A DNA stretch of 47,345 nt from Gammaproteobacteria bacterium UBA2965 (GCA_002348385.1 DEBD01000046.1:54899-102243); one strand, 5' to 3'. Positions 7,800-17,478 are shown, counted from the stretch's first letter. The notes: generated by a model not told the origin, from the sequence alone. A program made the numbers and translations.

Positions 7800-8603
7800 A
7801 TGCAACCGATGGCGAATATGGCTCTGCGAGCCGCCCGACAGGCGAGCCAGATCATCCTGCGCGCCATGGACCGGCTGGATGAGCTGCGCGTGGAAGAAAA
7901 GTCGCCCAATGATTTCGTCTCCAACGTGGACAGGGACGTCGAAGCCATCATCATGGAAGTGCTTCATCGCGCCTATCCCGACCACGGCATTCTTGGCGAA
8001 GAGTCCGGCCAGGCGTTCGAAGGCGCCGAGTACAACTGGATCATCGATCCACTGGACGGCACCAACAACTACCTGCAAGGCATCGGTCACTTCTGTATTT
8101 CCATCGCCTGCATGAAAGGCAGGCAGTTCGAGCACGGCGTGATCGTAGACCCACTGCGCAACGAAGAATTCGTGGCCAGCCGGGGCTTTGGCGCGCAGCT
8201 CAACGGGAAGCGCATACGCGTTAGCAAGGTGAGCAGGCTCGACGCGGCAACGATCGGCACAGGGATTTCGCCCGGCACCATTGCTGCGCACCGCGAGCCG
8301 TACATCGCCATGACCGACGCGTTCCTTGGCGGCACTGCCAGCATGCGCCGCCTGGGATCTGCCGCGTTAGACCTCGCCTATGTAGCGGCCGGGCGCTTCG
8401 ACGGTTTCTGGCAGTTTCAACTCAGTCCCTGGGACATTGCCGCCGGTACCGTTATCGTGCGCGAAGCGGGTGGTTTCGTGGGCGACCTGTCCGGGGGCGA
8501 CGGGTTCTTTGAAAGCGGAAACATCGTGGCGGCCAACCCCAAATGCTTTAAAGCCATGGTGCAGACCATACGCCCACACCTGACCGAATCACTCACGGAA
8601 TAA
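7800..8603 (+). CDS. suhB: inositol-1-monophosphatase family protein SuhB
   Basis: A magnesium-dependent phosphatase of the IMPase fold; the E. coli homologue also helps rRNA transcription antitermination. The 267-residue protein starts MQPMANMALRAARQA, as usual. Metal-binding motifs are visible: GEESG (about residues 66-70), DPLDGTNNY (about 82-90) and the C-terminal SPWDIAAGTVIVREAGG. It is the only plus-strand gene in the left core block, divergent from trmJ and convergent with secF. Both neighbours are the conserved ones. Confidence 0.94.
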   Translation: MQPMANMALRAARQASQIILRAMDRLDELRVEEKSPNDFVSNVDRDVEAIIMEVLHRAYPDHGILGEESGQAFEGAEYNWIIDPLDGTNNYLQGIGHFCISIACMKGRQFEHGVIVDPLRNEEFVASRGFGAQLNGKRIRVSKVSRLDAATIGTGISPGTIAAHREPYIAMTDAFLGGTASMRRLGSAALDLAYVAAGRFDGFWQFQLSPWDIAAGTVIVREAGGFVGDLSGGDGFFESGNIVAANPKCFKAMVQTIRPHLTESLTE

Positions 8604-8631
8604 CGACACGGGCGACAGGCCTCGCGCCGGT

Positions 8632-9558
8632 TCAGGGCAACGCTTCGTCCGCGTTTTCCTTCTCCGGCACCAGCAGATCCTCGCGCGAGATCTTCATGAA
8701 AAGCAGTACATTGGAGGCAACGTAGATGGACGAGTAGGTACCCACCATTACCCCGATGGTCAACGCGGTCGCAAACCCCCGGATCATTTCTCCGCCGGCA
8801 ATCAGCAGCGCCAGCAACACAACCAGAGTGGTCAACGAGGTGATGAGTGTCCGGCCCAAGGTCTGATTGAGCGACCGGTTTATGATCTCCACCGAGGTTC
8901 CGCGACGCACCTTGCGAAAGTTCTCACGGATGCGGTCCGACACCACAATGGTGTCGTTGAGAGAATAGCCGATTACTGCCAGCAGCGCGGCGAGCACCGA
9001 CAGGTCGAAGGTCCACTGCGCCACAGCAAAGCAACCCAGCACGAAAACGACGTCGTGCACCAGAGCCACTACCGCACCTACGGAGAACTGCTTGGTGAAG
9101 CGAAATAGGATGTAAAGCATCACCACAAACAATGCGGCCAACAGGGCCAAGCCACCGTCTTCGGTAAGCTCCTCGCCCACCGCAGGACCCACATAGTTGG
9201 ACTGACGCATGAGCACGCCCGGGTAGGCTTCACGCAATACCGCAAGGATGTCGTCGCCCAGATTGGCCTGAGCCACATCCATCTGCGGCGGCATGCGGAT
9301 GAGCAGATCGCGCTCGGTGCCGAAATACTGAACCAGACCGTTCTCGTATCCGTTGGCCTCCAGCACCTGGCGCACCTCATCCGGAGACGCCGGTTGCTCG
9401 AACTCCACCTCTACCAGAGTGCCACCGGTGAAATCCAATCCCAGGTTCAGCCCCTGGAATAACAACGCCGCCAGCGAGATCAGTATGACCACTGCGGAAA
9501 CACCCGCCGCGATCAGGCGGCCGCCCATGAAGTTGATATTCAGATCCAGCACCCTCAT
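8632..9558 (-). CDS. secF: protein translocase subunit SecF
   Basis: An inner-membrane RND-type subunit that works with SecD to pull exported proteins across the membrane using the proton gradient. The 308-residue product has one N-terminal membrane helix (residues about 14-34), the SecF motif LGLDFTGGTLVEVEF, a periplasmic domain, then five membrane helices. One of these carries the SYSLNDTIVVSDRIREN signature around residues 198-214. Its ATG overlaps the secD stop by four bases. It is the last gene of the queA-tgt-yajC-secD-secF operon. Confidence 0.96.
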   Translation of the reverse strand: MRVLDLNINFMGGRLIAAGVSAVVILISLAALLFQGLNLGLDFTGGTLVEVEFEQPASPDEVRQVLEANGYENGLVQYFGTERDLLIRMPPQMDVAQANLGDDILAVLREAYPGVLMRQSNYVGPAVGEELTEDGGLALLAALFVVMLYILFRFTKQFSVGAVVALVHDVVFVLGCFAVAQWTFDLSVLAALLAVIGYSLNDTIVVSDRIRENFRKVRRGTSVEIINRSLNQTLGRTLITSLTTLVVLLALLIAGGEMIRGFATALTIGVMVGTYSSIYVASNVLLFMKISREDLLVPEKENADEALP

Positions 9559-11471
9559 ACGCTGAGCTTCTCCAGCGTGCGGCCGCCGTACATCAGATTG
9601 ACAAGGGCACGGGTACCCAGGATTGCAGTGAACATGGAGGTGACGATACCCACCGCCAGCGTCACCGCGAATCCCTTGACCGGTCCGCTACCGACGGAAA
9701 ACAGGATGATCGCCACGAAAAAGGTGGTGATATTGGCGTCCAGAATGGTGAGCAGGGCGCGGTCGAAACCCGCGGCAATAGCCTGCTGGGGGGAGCGGTC
9801 CCGCAACTCCTCGCGTATGCGCGAAAAGATCAGCACATTCGCGTCTACGGCCATGCCCACGGTGAGCACGATGCCCGCAATGCCCGGCAAGGTGAGGGTC
9901 GCTCCCAACACCGACATCACGGCGACCAGGAGGATCATGTTCAACGTCAGCGCCACGTTGGCCGCAAGGCCGAACCACCGGTAGTAGAACACCATGAAGA
10001 TCAGAACCAGGGAAAAGCCGATGACGATGGACTGCCGCCCCTTGTCGATGTTCTCTTCCCCAAGGCTTGCACCCACCGTGCGCTCCTCGACGATATACAT
10101 GGGTGCGGCCAGCGCCCCGGCTCTGAGCAGCAGCGCCAGGTCGCGGGCCTCGCCCAACTCCAGCCCCGTGATGCGAAATCTGAAGCCCAACGCGGCCTGA
10201 ATGGTGGCCACATTGATGACCCGCTTCTCTTCCACCGTATAGGGCACCGCAACTTCCGCACCATCCCGCATGACCAGGCGCGAACGGGTCTTAAGCTCTT
10301 TGAACAGAATGGCCATTGAGTCGCCGATGTGGTCCTTGGTGACCTCATTCATTCGACGACCGCCGTCGTTATCCAGCGTGATGCTCACCTGCGGCAACCC
10401 GGTCTCTGGATCGTATTCCTGCAGGGCGTTGGTTACCTGATCACCCGTAACGATATTGGCACGCTGCAGAATCTCCGTACGCCCCTCGTAGCTGTACGTT
10501 TCCGTCTGTGCCGGCCTGGCGCCAGGCAGCGCCACCAGGCGGAATTCCAGATTGGCAAACTTGTTAATGATGTCTTTGGCTCGAGCGGCGTCCTGCACGC
10601 CGGGCAAATCGAGAACGATGCGCGAGCGACCGAGCCTCTGCACCAGCGGTTCCGAAACACCCAGCTCGTTGACCCGGTTTCTCAGGCTCTGCAGGTTCTG
10701 ATCGATGGCGAAGTCTTCCAGCTCCCGAGCCTTGGCATCGAGCATGGTCAGGCTTAATGCCGGATTTCCGTTCTTTTCCCGCTCTACGATCTGGTAGCCA
10801 TCGAACACGTCGGCAATGGCGTCTTCCGCCGCCTCACGCGCCTGCTCGTTCTGGAAACCAATCACAATCTGCTGGCCTTCCAGCCAATCGCGCCCAACGT
10901 AACGGATGCGCTCTTGCACCAGCACATCGCGGATCGCCTCGACGTCACTTTCCATCCGGTCGCCGATGAACTTGTCCATATCGACCTGGAGCAGGAAGTG
11001 GACTCCGCCGGAAAGGTCCAGCCCCAAAGACATGGGCTTAGCGCCCACATCCTGCAGCCATTGCGGCGTGGTAGATGCTCGCGTGAGCGCCACCACGTAG
11101 CGCCCATCCGAACCCGGATTGAGTGCCGCCATGACCAGGTCGCGCCCGCGCAGCTGTGACTCATCGGTATCCACTCGAATAAGCGCGGTCTCTTCTGCAA
11201 GCTCCGCTGTCAGCACGGGAATCCCGGCCTGGTCCAACGCGGCGAGCGCGCTCGCCATGGTAGCCTGGTCAAGCGGGTTCTCCGGACCCGTGCTGCGAAT
11301 CTGCAAGGCTGGGTCTGGTTGATAAAGATTGGGCGCCGCGTAGATGCAGCCGATCACGGCCACGAATCCGATAAGCAGATAGCGACCAACAGAAAAGGTG
11401 TTGGGGGCACGGGTGGACGTTTTGGGCATGCCCAGCAGGCTTTCGCCAACCAGACCACTGGACCTAGCCAT
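9555..11471 (-). CDS. secD: protein translocase subunit SecD
   Basis: The large RND partner of SecF. The 638-residue product has an N-terminal membrane helix (about residues 28-48), the GLDLSGGVHFLLQVD motif near 145-160, a long periplasmic P1 domain, and six C-terminal helices. These include the conserved TVGMAVDANVLIFSRIREEL segment. GGAGG lies nine bases before the ATG used; a later in-frame ATG (MPKTSTRAP) would remove 14 residues. The gene is about 27 bases downstream of yajC and overlaps secF. Confidence 0.96.
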   Translation of the reverse strand: MARSSGLVGESLLGMPKTSTRAPNTFSVGRYLLIGFVAVIGCIYAAPNLYQPDPALQIRSTGPENPLDQATMASALAALDQAGIPVLTAELAEETALIRVDTDESQLRGRDLVMAALNPGSDGRYVVALTRASTTPQWLQDVGAKPMSLGLDLSGGVHFLLQVDMDKFIGDRMESDVEAIRDVLVQERIRYVGRDWLEGQQIVIGFQNEQAREAAEDAIADVFDGYQIVEREKNGNPALSLTMLDAKARELEDFAIDQNLQSLRNRVNELGVSEPLVQRLGRSRIVLDLPGVQDAARAKDIINKFANLEFRLVALPGARPAQTETYSYEGRTEILQRANIVTGDQVTNALQEYDPETGLPQVSITLDNDGGRRMNEVTKDHIGDSMAILFKELKTRSRLVMRDGAEVAVPYTVEEKRVINVATIQAALGFRFRITGLELGEARDLALLLRAGALAAPMYIVEERTVGASLGEENIDKGRQSIVIGFSLVLIFMVFYYRWFGLAANVALTLNMILLVAVMSVLGATLTLPGIAGIVLTVGMAVDANVLIFSRIREELRDRSPQQAIAAGFDRALLTILDANITTFFVAIILFSVGSGPVKGFAVTLAVGIVTSMFTAILGTRALVNLMYGGRTLEKLSV

Positions 11472-11498
11472 TAACGTCAGCCTCCGGAGTGTTCGAAA

Positions 11499-11840
11499 CT
11501 AGGCCTCGTCCAGCGACTTCAGCGTCCCCTTGGGCAGCGTGGCGCCCACTGCCGCCTTCTGCACGCGCAGCTCGATGTTGTCGGCCACCTGAACCTTTAC
11601 GAAGTCGTCTTCCACCTTGTTGATCTGGCCGACGATCCCGCCACTGGTGACCACCTCATCGCCCTTGGATAGCCCCCCGATCAGCGCCTGATGCTCCTTG
11701 CGGCGTTTGCTCTGGGGCCGCCACAACAGAAAGTAGAAGATGAGTATGAAACCACCCAGAAAAAGCAGGTTGACCATCCCCGCATCCGGGGGCGCGCCGG
11801 CAGCCTCGGCTGCGTAGACAGAGGTTTCAAATAGACTCAT
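11499..11840 (-). CDS. yajC: preprotein translocase accessory subunit YajC
   Basis: A small single-span membrane protein of the SecDF-YajC holotranslocon. The start is the ATG at 11840 (MSLFETSVYAAEAAG), overlapping the tgt stop as ATGA; an upstream in-frame codon inside tgt is not used. The product is 113 residues, with a membrane helix at about residues 22-41 and the conserved YFLLWRPQSKRRKEHQAL segment just after it. A small basic/beta cytosolic domain follows (GDEVVTSGGIVGQINKV). Confidence 0.95.
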   Translation of the reverse strand: MSLFETSVYAAEAAGAPPDAGMVNLLFLGGFILIFYFLLWRPQSKRRKEHQALIGGLSKGDEVVTSGGIVGQINKVEDDFVKVQVADNIELRVQKAAVGATLPKGTLKSLDEA

Positions 11841-12946
11841 TTGAGGGAATTCCAACCGTTGTGCAGGGTCTCGATGAGGGACGGAAATGTACCCGTTTCA
11901 ATAGATGCGCGCAAACGGGCCATGAGCGCATGGTAGTAATGCAGATTGTGGCGTGTCATGAGCATGCTTGCGAGCATTTCACCGCATCGATCCAGGTGGT
12001 GCAGATAGGCCCGGGAGAAGCCCTGACACGTATAGCACTGACATTCCGGGTCGAGCGGCTCATCGGCATCCCTATGTTGGGCATTACGGATCTTGACGGT
12101 GCCCCGCGAGGTAAAGGCATAGCCGTTGCGCCCGTTACGCGTTGGCAGCACGCAGTCGAACATGTCCACCCCGGCAGCCACGCCCGCCACCAGGTCTTCG
12201 GGCGTACCCACTCCCATGAGATAGCGCGGTTTGTCCTCGGGCAGCATCGGCACGGTGGCCTGCATAACCCGTTGCATCTCCTGTTTCGGTTCTCCGACCG
12301 ACAGCCCGCCGATTGCATATCCATCGAAGCCCAGGCTCACCAACTGCGACGCGCTCTCGGCCCGCAGAGGCTCGAACATGCCGCCCTGAACGATGCCAAA
12401 CAGCAGACTGGGCCCTTGCGATGGTTCGTGCACGCGCTTGCTGCGTTGCGCCCACCGCAGCGACAACTCCATGGAATCCCGCACTTCGGACTCGCTGGCC
12501 GGATAGGCCGTACATTCGTCGAAAACCATGATGACGTCGCTGCCCAACTGCAGCTGCACTTCTATTGAGCGCTCGGGCGTGAGCGTCACCCGATCGCCAT
12601 TGATCGGGGAGCGAAATACCACCCCCTGCTCGTCGATCTTGCGCAGCTCACCCAGGCTCCACACCTGAAAACCGCCGCTGTCCGTAAGGATCGGATCGGG
12701 CCACTGCATGAACTCGTGCAGCCCCCCCAACGCCTGAATACGCTCGCTACCAGGGCGCAGCATAAGGTGGAAGGTATTGCCGAGCAGCATCTGCGTGCCC
12801 ACGCTCAAAAGGTCTGCCGGCGTCATGGCTTTGACTGTGCCGTAGGTCCCGCACGGCATGAACACCGGTGTCTGCACCGACCCATGTGCCGTGCGCAGGT
12901 TTCCGCGCCGCGCTGCGCCGTCGCGCGCCAGCACCTCGAAGCTCAC
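11837..12946 (-). CDS. tgt: tRNA-guanine transglycosylase
   Basis: Exchanges guanine-34 of tRNAs with GUN anticodons for preQ1 on the way to queuosine. The start is the GTG at 12946 (then SFEVLARDGAARRG), which overlaps the queA stop as GTGA and has GGAG eight bases upstream. An ATG seven codons earlier lies inside queA. The product is 369 residues. Visible motifs are FMPCGTYGTVKAMTP, the catalytic TDSGGFQVWSL region, PTRNGRNGYAFTSRG, and the zinc ligands in CQCYTCQGFSRAYLHHL. It lies between queA, the next enzyme of queuosine synthesis, and yajC. Confidence 0.96.
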   Translation of the reverse strand: MSFEVLARDGAARRGNLRTAHGSVQTPVFMPCGTYGTVKAMTPADLLSVGTQMLLGNTFHLMLRPGSERIQALGGLHEFMQWPDPILTDSGGFQVWSLGELRKIDEQGVVFRSPINGDRVTLTPERSIEVQLQLGSDVIMVFDECTAYPASESEVRDSMELSLRWAQRSKRVHEPSQGPSLLFGIVQGGMFEPLRAESASQLVSLGFDGYAIGGLSVGEPKQEMQRVMQATVPMLPEDKPRYLMGVGTPEDLVAGVAAGVDMFDCVLPTRNGRNGYAFTSRGTVKIRNAQHRDADEPLDPECQCYTCQGFSRAYLHHLDRCGEMLASMLMTRHNLHYYHALMARLRASIETGTFPSLIETLHNGWNSLK

Positions 12947-13947
12947 GCCGCCCGCTCCACGATGCATGCATCACCATAGCTGAAGAACCGGTATTCGCGG
13001 GCAACGGCCCCGGCGTATGCCCGCATCACGCGCCCGTAACCACCAAACGCACACACCAACATGAGCAGGGTGGATTTCGGCAGGTGGAAATTGGTCACAA
13101 GCAGGTCCACGACCTGAAACTGGAACCCGGGAGTGATGAACAGCTTGGTGTCGCCGCTGATAGCCGACACCTTGCCATCACACGCCGCCGCTTCCAACGC
13201 GCGCACCACGGTGGTGCCAACGGCCACAACGCGGCCTGCGCAGGCGTTGACCGCCGCCGCGGTTTCCTCGGGTATACCGAAGCGCTCCGAGTGCATCCGG
13301 TGCTGGCTGATATCAGCCACACGCACGGGCTGAAAGGTACCGGCCCCCACGTGCAGCGTCAGGTACTCGACCCTCACGCCCCGCTGTTTGAGGTCGTCGA
13401 GCATCGCGTCGGTAAAATGCAGGCCCGCCGTGGGCGCTGCCACCGCGCCTGGATGCACCCCGAAGACCGTCTGATAGCGGGCCTCGTCGCGCGCGTTGCC
13501 CGGACGTTGAATGTAGGGCGGCAAAGGCATCCGACCGAACCGTTCCAAAATCTCCATGACGCTGACGGGAAATGCCAGACGATAAAATTCCCCTTCTCGT
13601 CCCACCACCTCCACCAGCAGCCCGCCCAGGTCCAGATAGCGGCCGGGCTTCAGGGGCTTACTCACCCGCACCTGGCACAGCGCCTCCCGATCCTTGTCAA
13701 TGCGCTCCACCAGGATTTCCGCCCGTCCGCCGGAGTCTTTCTGCGCAAATAGCCGTGCCTTGATGACCCGGGTGTCATTGAGCACCAGCACGTCGCCAGC
13801 TTGAAGCAGGCCAGAAAGATCGGCAAAGCGGTGGTGGGCGACGCCGCCAGCACTGATCTGCAGCAAACGGCTGGCGCCGCGCTGCTCCGAAGGCGCCTGC
13901 GCAATCAGACCCTCGGGCAGCGCGTAGTCGAAATCTTCCAGTTTCAT
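12943..13947 (-). CDS. queA: S-adenosylmethionine:tRNA ribosyltransferase-isomerase QueA
   Basis: Transfers the ribosyl part of SAM to preQ1-tRNA to form epoxyqueuosine. The start is the ATG of MKLEDFDYALPEGLIAQAP at 13947, matching the family N-terminus. An ATG four codons upstream and a longer extension are in frame but not supported. The product is 334 residues and shows VGAGTFQPVR, PTAGLHFTDAMLDDL and LVTNFHLPKSTLLMLV. A sigma70-like promoter lies about 40 bases upstream. It is the first gene of the queA-tgt-yajC-secDF operon and the last core gene on the left before the accessory block. Confidence 0.95.
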   Translation of the reverse strand: MKLEDFDYALPEGLIAQAPSEQRGASRLLQISAGGVAHHRFADLSGLLQAGDVLVLNDTRVIKARLFAQKDSGGRAEILVERIDKDREALCQVRVSKPLKPGRYLDLGGLLVEVVGREGEFYRLAFPVSVMEILERFGRMPLPPYIQRPGNARDEARYQTVFGVHPGAVAAPTAGLHFTDAMLDDLKQRGVRVEYLTLHVGAGTFQPVRVADISQHRMHSERFGIPEETAAAVNACAGRVVAVGTTVVRALEAAACDGKVSAISGDTKLFITPGFQFQVVDLLVTNFHLPKSTLLMLVCAFGGYGRVMRAYAGAVAREYRFFSYGDACIVERAA

Positions 13948-13985
13948 CGAGGACATCATTGGCTGTACCGACCAACAGGGTGTGC

Positions 13986-14013
13986 ATCTTACCCACTGCC
14001 GCACCGCACACAA
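13986..14013 (-). promoter_or_regulatory. predicted sigma70 promoter of queA-tgt-yajC-secD-secF
   Basis: On the minus strand TTGTGT (14008-14013) is followed after 16 bases by TAAGAT (13986-13991). The predicted start point near 13979 would leave a leader of about 30 bases before queA. Confidence 0.5.
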
Positions 14014-14084
14014 CCGCAGCGGCCAAGATAGCGCCGGTGCACCCGCGGATGGTTCCCCGCAACAGCCCACCGAGAGGAAACGTC

Positions 14085-14291
14085 ATGACGACTATGGAGT
14101 TGGGCGCCTTGGGCGAGGTCATCGGGCCGTGCGCCGTACTTGTCGCCCTCATCTACCTCGCCATTCAAATGGCACGGACAAAGCAGACTATGCAACCGGC
14201 TTCGTTACACAACGCAATTGCCGTGATGAATCACAACAGCCAGAACGTAGCGGCCGCGCCACGGATGACCACCAATGTAATTTGGTGCTAG
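14085..14291 (+). CDS. short single-span membrane protein, probably a truncated family member
   Basis: A 68-codon frame with a good ribosome site (AGAGG seven bases before the ATG). It begins MTTMELGALGEVIGPCAVLV, and a membrane helix spans about residues 8-28. The opening resembles a common marine-gammaproteobacterial family of membrane-anchored proteins, from memory about 150-200 residues long, in which the helix is followed by a long cytosolic helical domain. Here the protein ends after about 40 more residues, so it may be a 5' remnant. No function is known. It lies in the junction between queA and the first transporter gene. Confidence 0.45.
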   Translation: MTTMELGALGEVIGPCAVLVALIYLAIQMARTKQTMQPASLHNAIAVMNHNSQNVAAAPRMTTNVIWC

Positions 14292-14303
14292 TCTCAGGCG
14301 CAC

Positions 14304-15794
14304 ATGAACCGTGTTCTACCATTCAGCTCCAAGCTGGGGTTTGGCATAGGTCAGCTTGCCGAGGGGGTAACGCTGGCCGCCTTCGGCACGTTTCTGCTGT
14401 TTTTCTACAATCAGATCCTCGGCATATCCGGTGCCCTAACCGGACTCGCTCTGGGTATCGCCCTGTTCTGCGATGCCATCACGGACCCGCTGGCAGGCTC
14501 CATCTCCGATCGCCTGAACACGCGCTGGGGCCGTCGTCTTCCCATGATGGCCGCCTCCTCGCTACCTCTGGCCATGTGCGTCGTGGCCCTGTTCAACCCG
14601 CCCTCGGGCATGTCGGATTGGTTTTATTTCGGCTGGCTGGTGGTATTCGCCGTGCTGGCCCGCACGTTCCTTACCCTATATCACATTCCGCACCTCGCGC
14701 TGGGCGCCGAGATGGCCCACGACTATCTCGACCGCACACGAGTGTTCAGCTACAGCCAGCTGTTCGGCAGCTTGGGAAGCACTGGTTTCGGGTTCGTCAT
14801 GCTGACCTTCTTCTTCGTAAGCTCCGAAGAATACGCGCACGGCATGCTGAACCAAACCGCGTACACGCCCTTCTCGCTGTCGGCTGCGGTGATCATCATG
14901 ATTTCCATCTGGTTGAGCGTGTTCGGCACCGCCAAGGAAATTCCCTACCTGCCCAAGGCAACGTTCAAGACCCAGGAGCGACTCAGCTTCGGACGCCTGG
15001 CGCGGGAGATGATCACCGCCTTTAAGAACCATTCCTACCGCATGCTGGTGGGCGGGTTGTTCTGCGCCGTCATCCTGCTGGGAATCGAAGGCGTGTTCAT
15101 GGTTTACATGTACGTGCACTTCTGGGGCATGGAGACCGAAAACATGCGCTGGCTCGGGCCTACAGGATTACTGGCGCTACCGTTCTCCGTATTGCTCGCC
15201 CCCATACTGACCAAGCGTTTCGACAAGCGTCACCTGCTCATCGGTCTGTCTGCCCTGATTATCGTCAACAACAACACCATGATCTGCCTGGCACTGTTTA
15301 CCGACATCCTGCCCCCTAACGGGACCATACTGCTGCTGTCGATGCTGCTTAGCTTCGTTTTCCTGTCCGGTTTGTGCAGCCCGGCGGTGATCATCACGTT
15401 GAACTCCATGTTTGCCGACATTGCCGACGAGCAGGAGCTAATCACCGGTGAACGCCAGGAAGGCATCATTTTTTCCGCACGCTCGTTCTCGTTCAAAGCC
15501 GGTGGGGCGGTAGCAAGCATTATCGGCGGGGTGGCGTTGGACCTGATCGGGTTCCCACGAGGCGCCGCACCCGGCGAAGTGGAAGCCGACGTTCTGTTCC
15601 GCCTTGGCCTAGTAGCCGGACCGCTAACCTCCATCCTGGGACTTTTCATCCTGCTTTTCTATCTGGCATATCGCCTCGATCGAAACCGTGTGGCGGAGAT
15701 TCAAGCGGAACTGGCCATCCGGCGCGCAGAAACAGCCGCGCAATCAGAGCCTGGTCAGCAAGCGGAAGCGAGCCAGCAACCAGACACCGCATAG
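14304..15794 (+). CDS. GPH-family (MelB-like) MFS sugar/glycoside:cation symporter
   Basis: A 496-residue membrane protein with about twelve hydrophobic segments, from residue 8 to 465. The start SSKLGFGIGQLAEGVTLAAF, the DAITDPLAGSISDRLNTRWGRRLP loop after helix 2 and the DIADEQELITGERQEGIIFSARSFSFKAGGA motif late in the protein are typical of the GPH/MFS_2 family. That family couples sodium or proton flux to uptake of glycosides and related solutes. The C-terminus is polar (Glu/Ala/Gln rich). Substrate cannot be read from the sequence. In environmental gammaproteobacteria such genes often accompany catabolic dehydrogenases and Rieske oxygenases, as here. A second, divergent family member lies at 25431-26906. 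Confidence 0.85.
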   Translation: MNRVLPFSSKLGFGIGQLAEGVTLAAFGTFLLFFYNQILGISGALTGLALGIALFCDAITDPLAGSISDRLNTRWGRRLPMMAASSLPLAMCVVALFNPPSGMSDWFYFGWLVVFAVLARTFLTLYHIPHLALGAEMAHDYLDRTRVFSYSQLFGSLGSTGFGFVMLTFFFVSSEEYAHGMLNQTAYTPFSLSAAVIIMISIWLSVFGTAKEIPYLPKATFKTQERLSFGRLAREMITAFKNHSYRMLVGGLFCAVILLGIEGVFMVYMYVHFWGMETENMRWLGPTGLLALPFSVLLAPILTKRFDKRHLLIGLSALIIVNNNTMICLALFTDILPPNGTILLLSMLLSFVFLSGLCSPAVIITLNSMFADIADEQELITGERQEGIIFSARSFSFKAGGAVASIIGGVALDLIGFPRGAAPGEVEADVLFRLGLVAGPLTSILGLFILLFYLAYRLDRNRVAEIQAELAIRRAETAAQSEPGQQAEASQQPDTA

Positions 15795-15849
15795 CCCCAC
15801 GCCGACCATTTCGCAGGTAATATTCCCGCTATTGTCAGGGGATACGGCC

Positions 15850-16533
15850 ATGTACTACGACAGCGAAGCCCGCGCCGCGAACACCAGCGATCCGGGGCTG
15901 CCTTTCAATCCGTTCAAAGCGCTTGTGGCGCCACGCCCCATCGGCTGGGTCACCACGCTCACCGAGTCGGGCATGGTGAACCTGGCCCCCTACAGCTACT
16001 TTCAAGCGGTTGCCGACAATCCGGACATCGTGATGTTCTCCGCCGCATCGGAACTTGAGGTGCACGACGGAGCCATTTCTTTTGGCAAGGGCCGTAAGCA
16101 TTCCGAAAACAACGCGGTAGCGTCCGGTGAATTCGTCTGCAACCTGGTCACCTTCGAGCTGCGCGAAGGCATGAATCTCACTTCTGCACACCTGCCGGAT
16201 GATGAGAGCGAAGTGGCGCACGCCGGCCTGGAGATGGCGCCATCACGCCGTGTGAAACCACCCCGCGTCGCACGAACACCCGCCGCCCTGGAATGCGTCG
16301 TGGTGGACTCCCATCCCGTTCGGCACCGCGGCGGCGATCATCTGTTCCACCTGGTGTTCGGCGAGGTGCTTGGCGTTCATATAGACGATGCATTCATCAA
16401 AGACGGTCGCGTCGACACCGCGGCCATGCAGCTTGTTACGCGCATGGGATATGACGAGTACGCCGTCTTAGAGAAGGCGTTCGTCATGCCTCGACCGGAC
16501 TTCGATCCGGTGCTCGACGGCATGGTGAAATAG
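15850..16533 (+). CDS. flavin-reductase-like FMN-binding split-barrel protein
   Basis: The start is the ATG at 15850, with AGGGG eight bases upstream; an in-frame extension into the preceding gene is not used. The 227-residue product shows the flavin reductase fold: NPFKALVAPRPIGWVTTLTESGMVNLAPYSYFQAVADNPDIVMFS matches the FMN-binding half, and HLFHLVFGEVLGVHIDD the later strand. Such proteins bind FMN; some reduce it with NAD(P)H for a partner monooxygenase, others are of unknown role. It could serve the LLM monooxygenase at 19637-20722, but that is a guess from proximity. Confidence 0.8.
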   Translation: MYYDSEARAANTSDPGLPFNPFKALVAPRPIGWVTTLTESGMVNLAPYSYFQAVADNPDIVMFSAASELEVHDGAISFGKGRKHSENNAVASGEFVCNLVTFELREGMNLTSAHLPDDESEVAHAGLEMAPSRRVKPPRVARTPAALECVVVDSHPVRHRGGDHLFHLVFGEVLGVHIDDAFIKDGRVDTAAMQLVTRMGYDEYAVLEKAFVMPRPDFDPVLDGMVK

Positions 16534-16601
16534 TCGGCCACACTTGTTCTTGTAGGCGAGTTCTGGTTAGGTGCGCGCGTTCGCACCAAGGTTGAGGTCT
16601 C

Positions 16602-17225
16602 ATGCCCGCCGACGACATTCAGCAGCTCTTCCAGAACAATCGCTTGTGGGCGGAAAGCGTAGAACGTGAAGACCCCGCGTTCTTCACGCGCCTGGCAAGC
16701 GGACAGAGCCCAAAGTACCTGTGGATTGGCTGCTCTGACAGCCGGGTGCCAGCCACCACGGTCACGGGACTGAAACCCGGCGAGGTGTTCGTGCTTCGCA
16801 ACGTGGCCAACCAGGTGCAGCAAAACGACGCAAGCGCCATGTCGGTGGTGGATTTTGCCGTCGGCACGCTGGGCGTGCGCCACATCCTCGTGTGCGGTCA
16901 CTACGGATGCGGCGGCGTGCGTGCCGCGATGGAAGGGTCCGCCAAAGGCACCTTGGGACAATGGGTGTCCAACATTCAGGAGCTTTGGAACACCCACGAA
17001 AATCAGTTGGGCAATCTGGACCCGGACGACGCCCACGCGCGCCTTTGCGAACTCAACGTGCGTCTGCAGGTGCGTTCGCTATGCCAACACGCGTCGGTTC
17101 GCCAAGCTTGGGAGGACGGACAAGCGCTGGATATTCACGGGTTAATCTACGCACTGGAAGATGGACGCCTGCGCAACTTGAATCTGCACGTGTCGTCTCG
17201 TACGCAAGCCGATGCGTTTCGATAA
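16602..17225 (+). CDS. can: beta-class carbonic anhydrase
   Basis: A zinc enzyme interconverting CO2 and bicarbonate in the cytoplasm. The 207-residue product has the standard zinc ligands Cys44, Asp46 and Arg48 in GCSDSRVP, and His100 and Cys103 in CGHYGCGGVRAA, nearly the same numbering as E. coli Can. The long AQ-type N-terminal helix (DIQQLFQNNRLWAESV) and the tail VSNIQELWNTHENQL fit the plant-type/Can subgroup. It has no operon partner: the next gene starts 250 bases later. Confidence 0.93.
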   Translation: MPADDIQQLFQNNRLWAESVEREDPAFFTRLASGQSPKYLWIGCSDSRVPATTVTGLKPGEVFVLRNVANQVQQNDASAMSVVDFAVGTLGVRHILVCGHYGCGGVRAAMEGSAKGTLGQWVSNIQELWNTHENQLGNLDPDDAHARLCELNVRLQVRSLCQHASVRQAWEDGQALDIHGLIYALEDGRLRNLNLHVSSRTQADAFR

Positions 17226-17478
17226 CGCAATCCCAGCAACCCCACATCCACTGCGTAGCGCGCCACAACCGCTGCTCAGCTACTACGTGTGCAGCAATCC
17301 CGATAGTCCGCGGCGAGCAGGGCCACCTGCGCGCACGGCAGCACCGTCTTCGGCAGGCCAACCGCATGCGCCACCTGGCCAGTAGCAGCTTCACGCCCGA
17401 CAACGCCGCCTTCCGAGCTCTAAAAGGAGCGCCCTGCAAGCGGTGGTATGATCGGCAGCCCACGTCGGGAGTCATGCC

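Noticed and set aside
13982..15025. 347-codon plus-strand frame over the first transporter gene
   Set aside because: Out-of-frame shadow rich in Arg, His and Pro; the MelB-like frame at 14304 explains the region.
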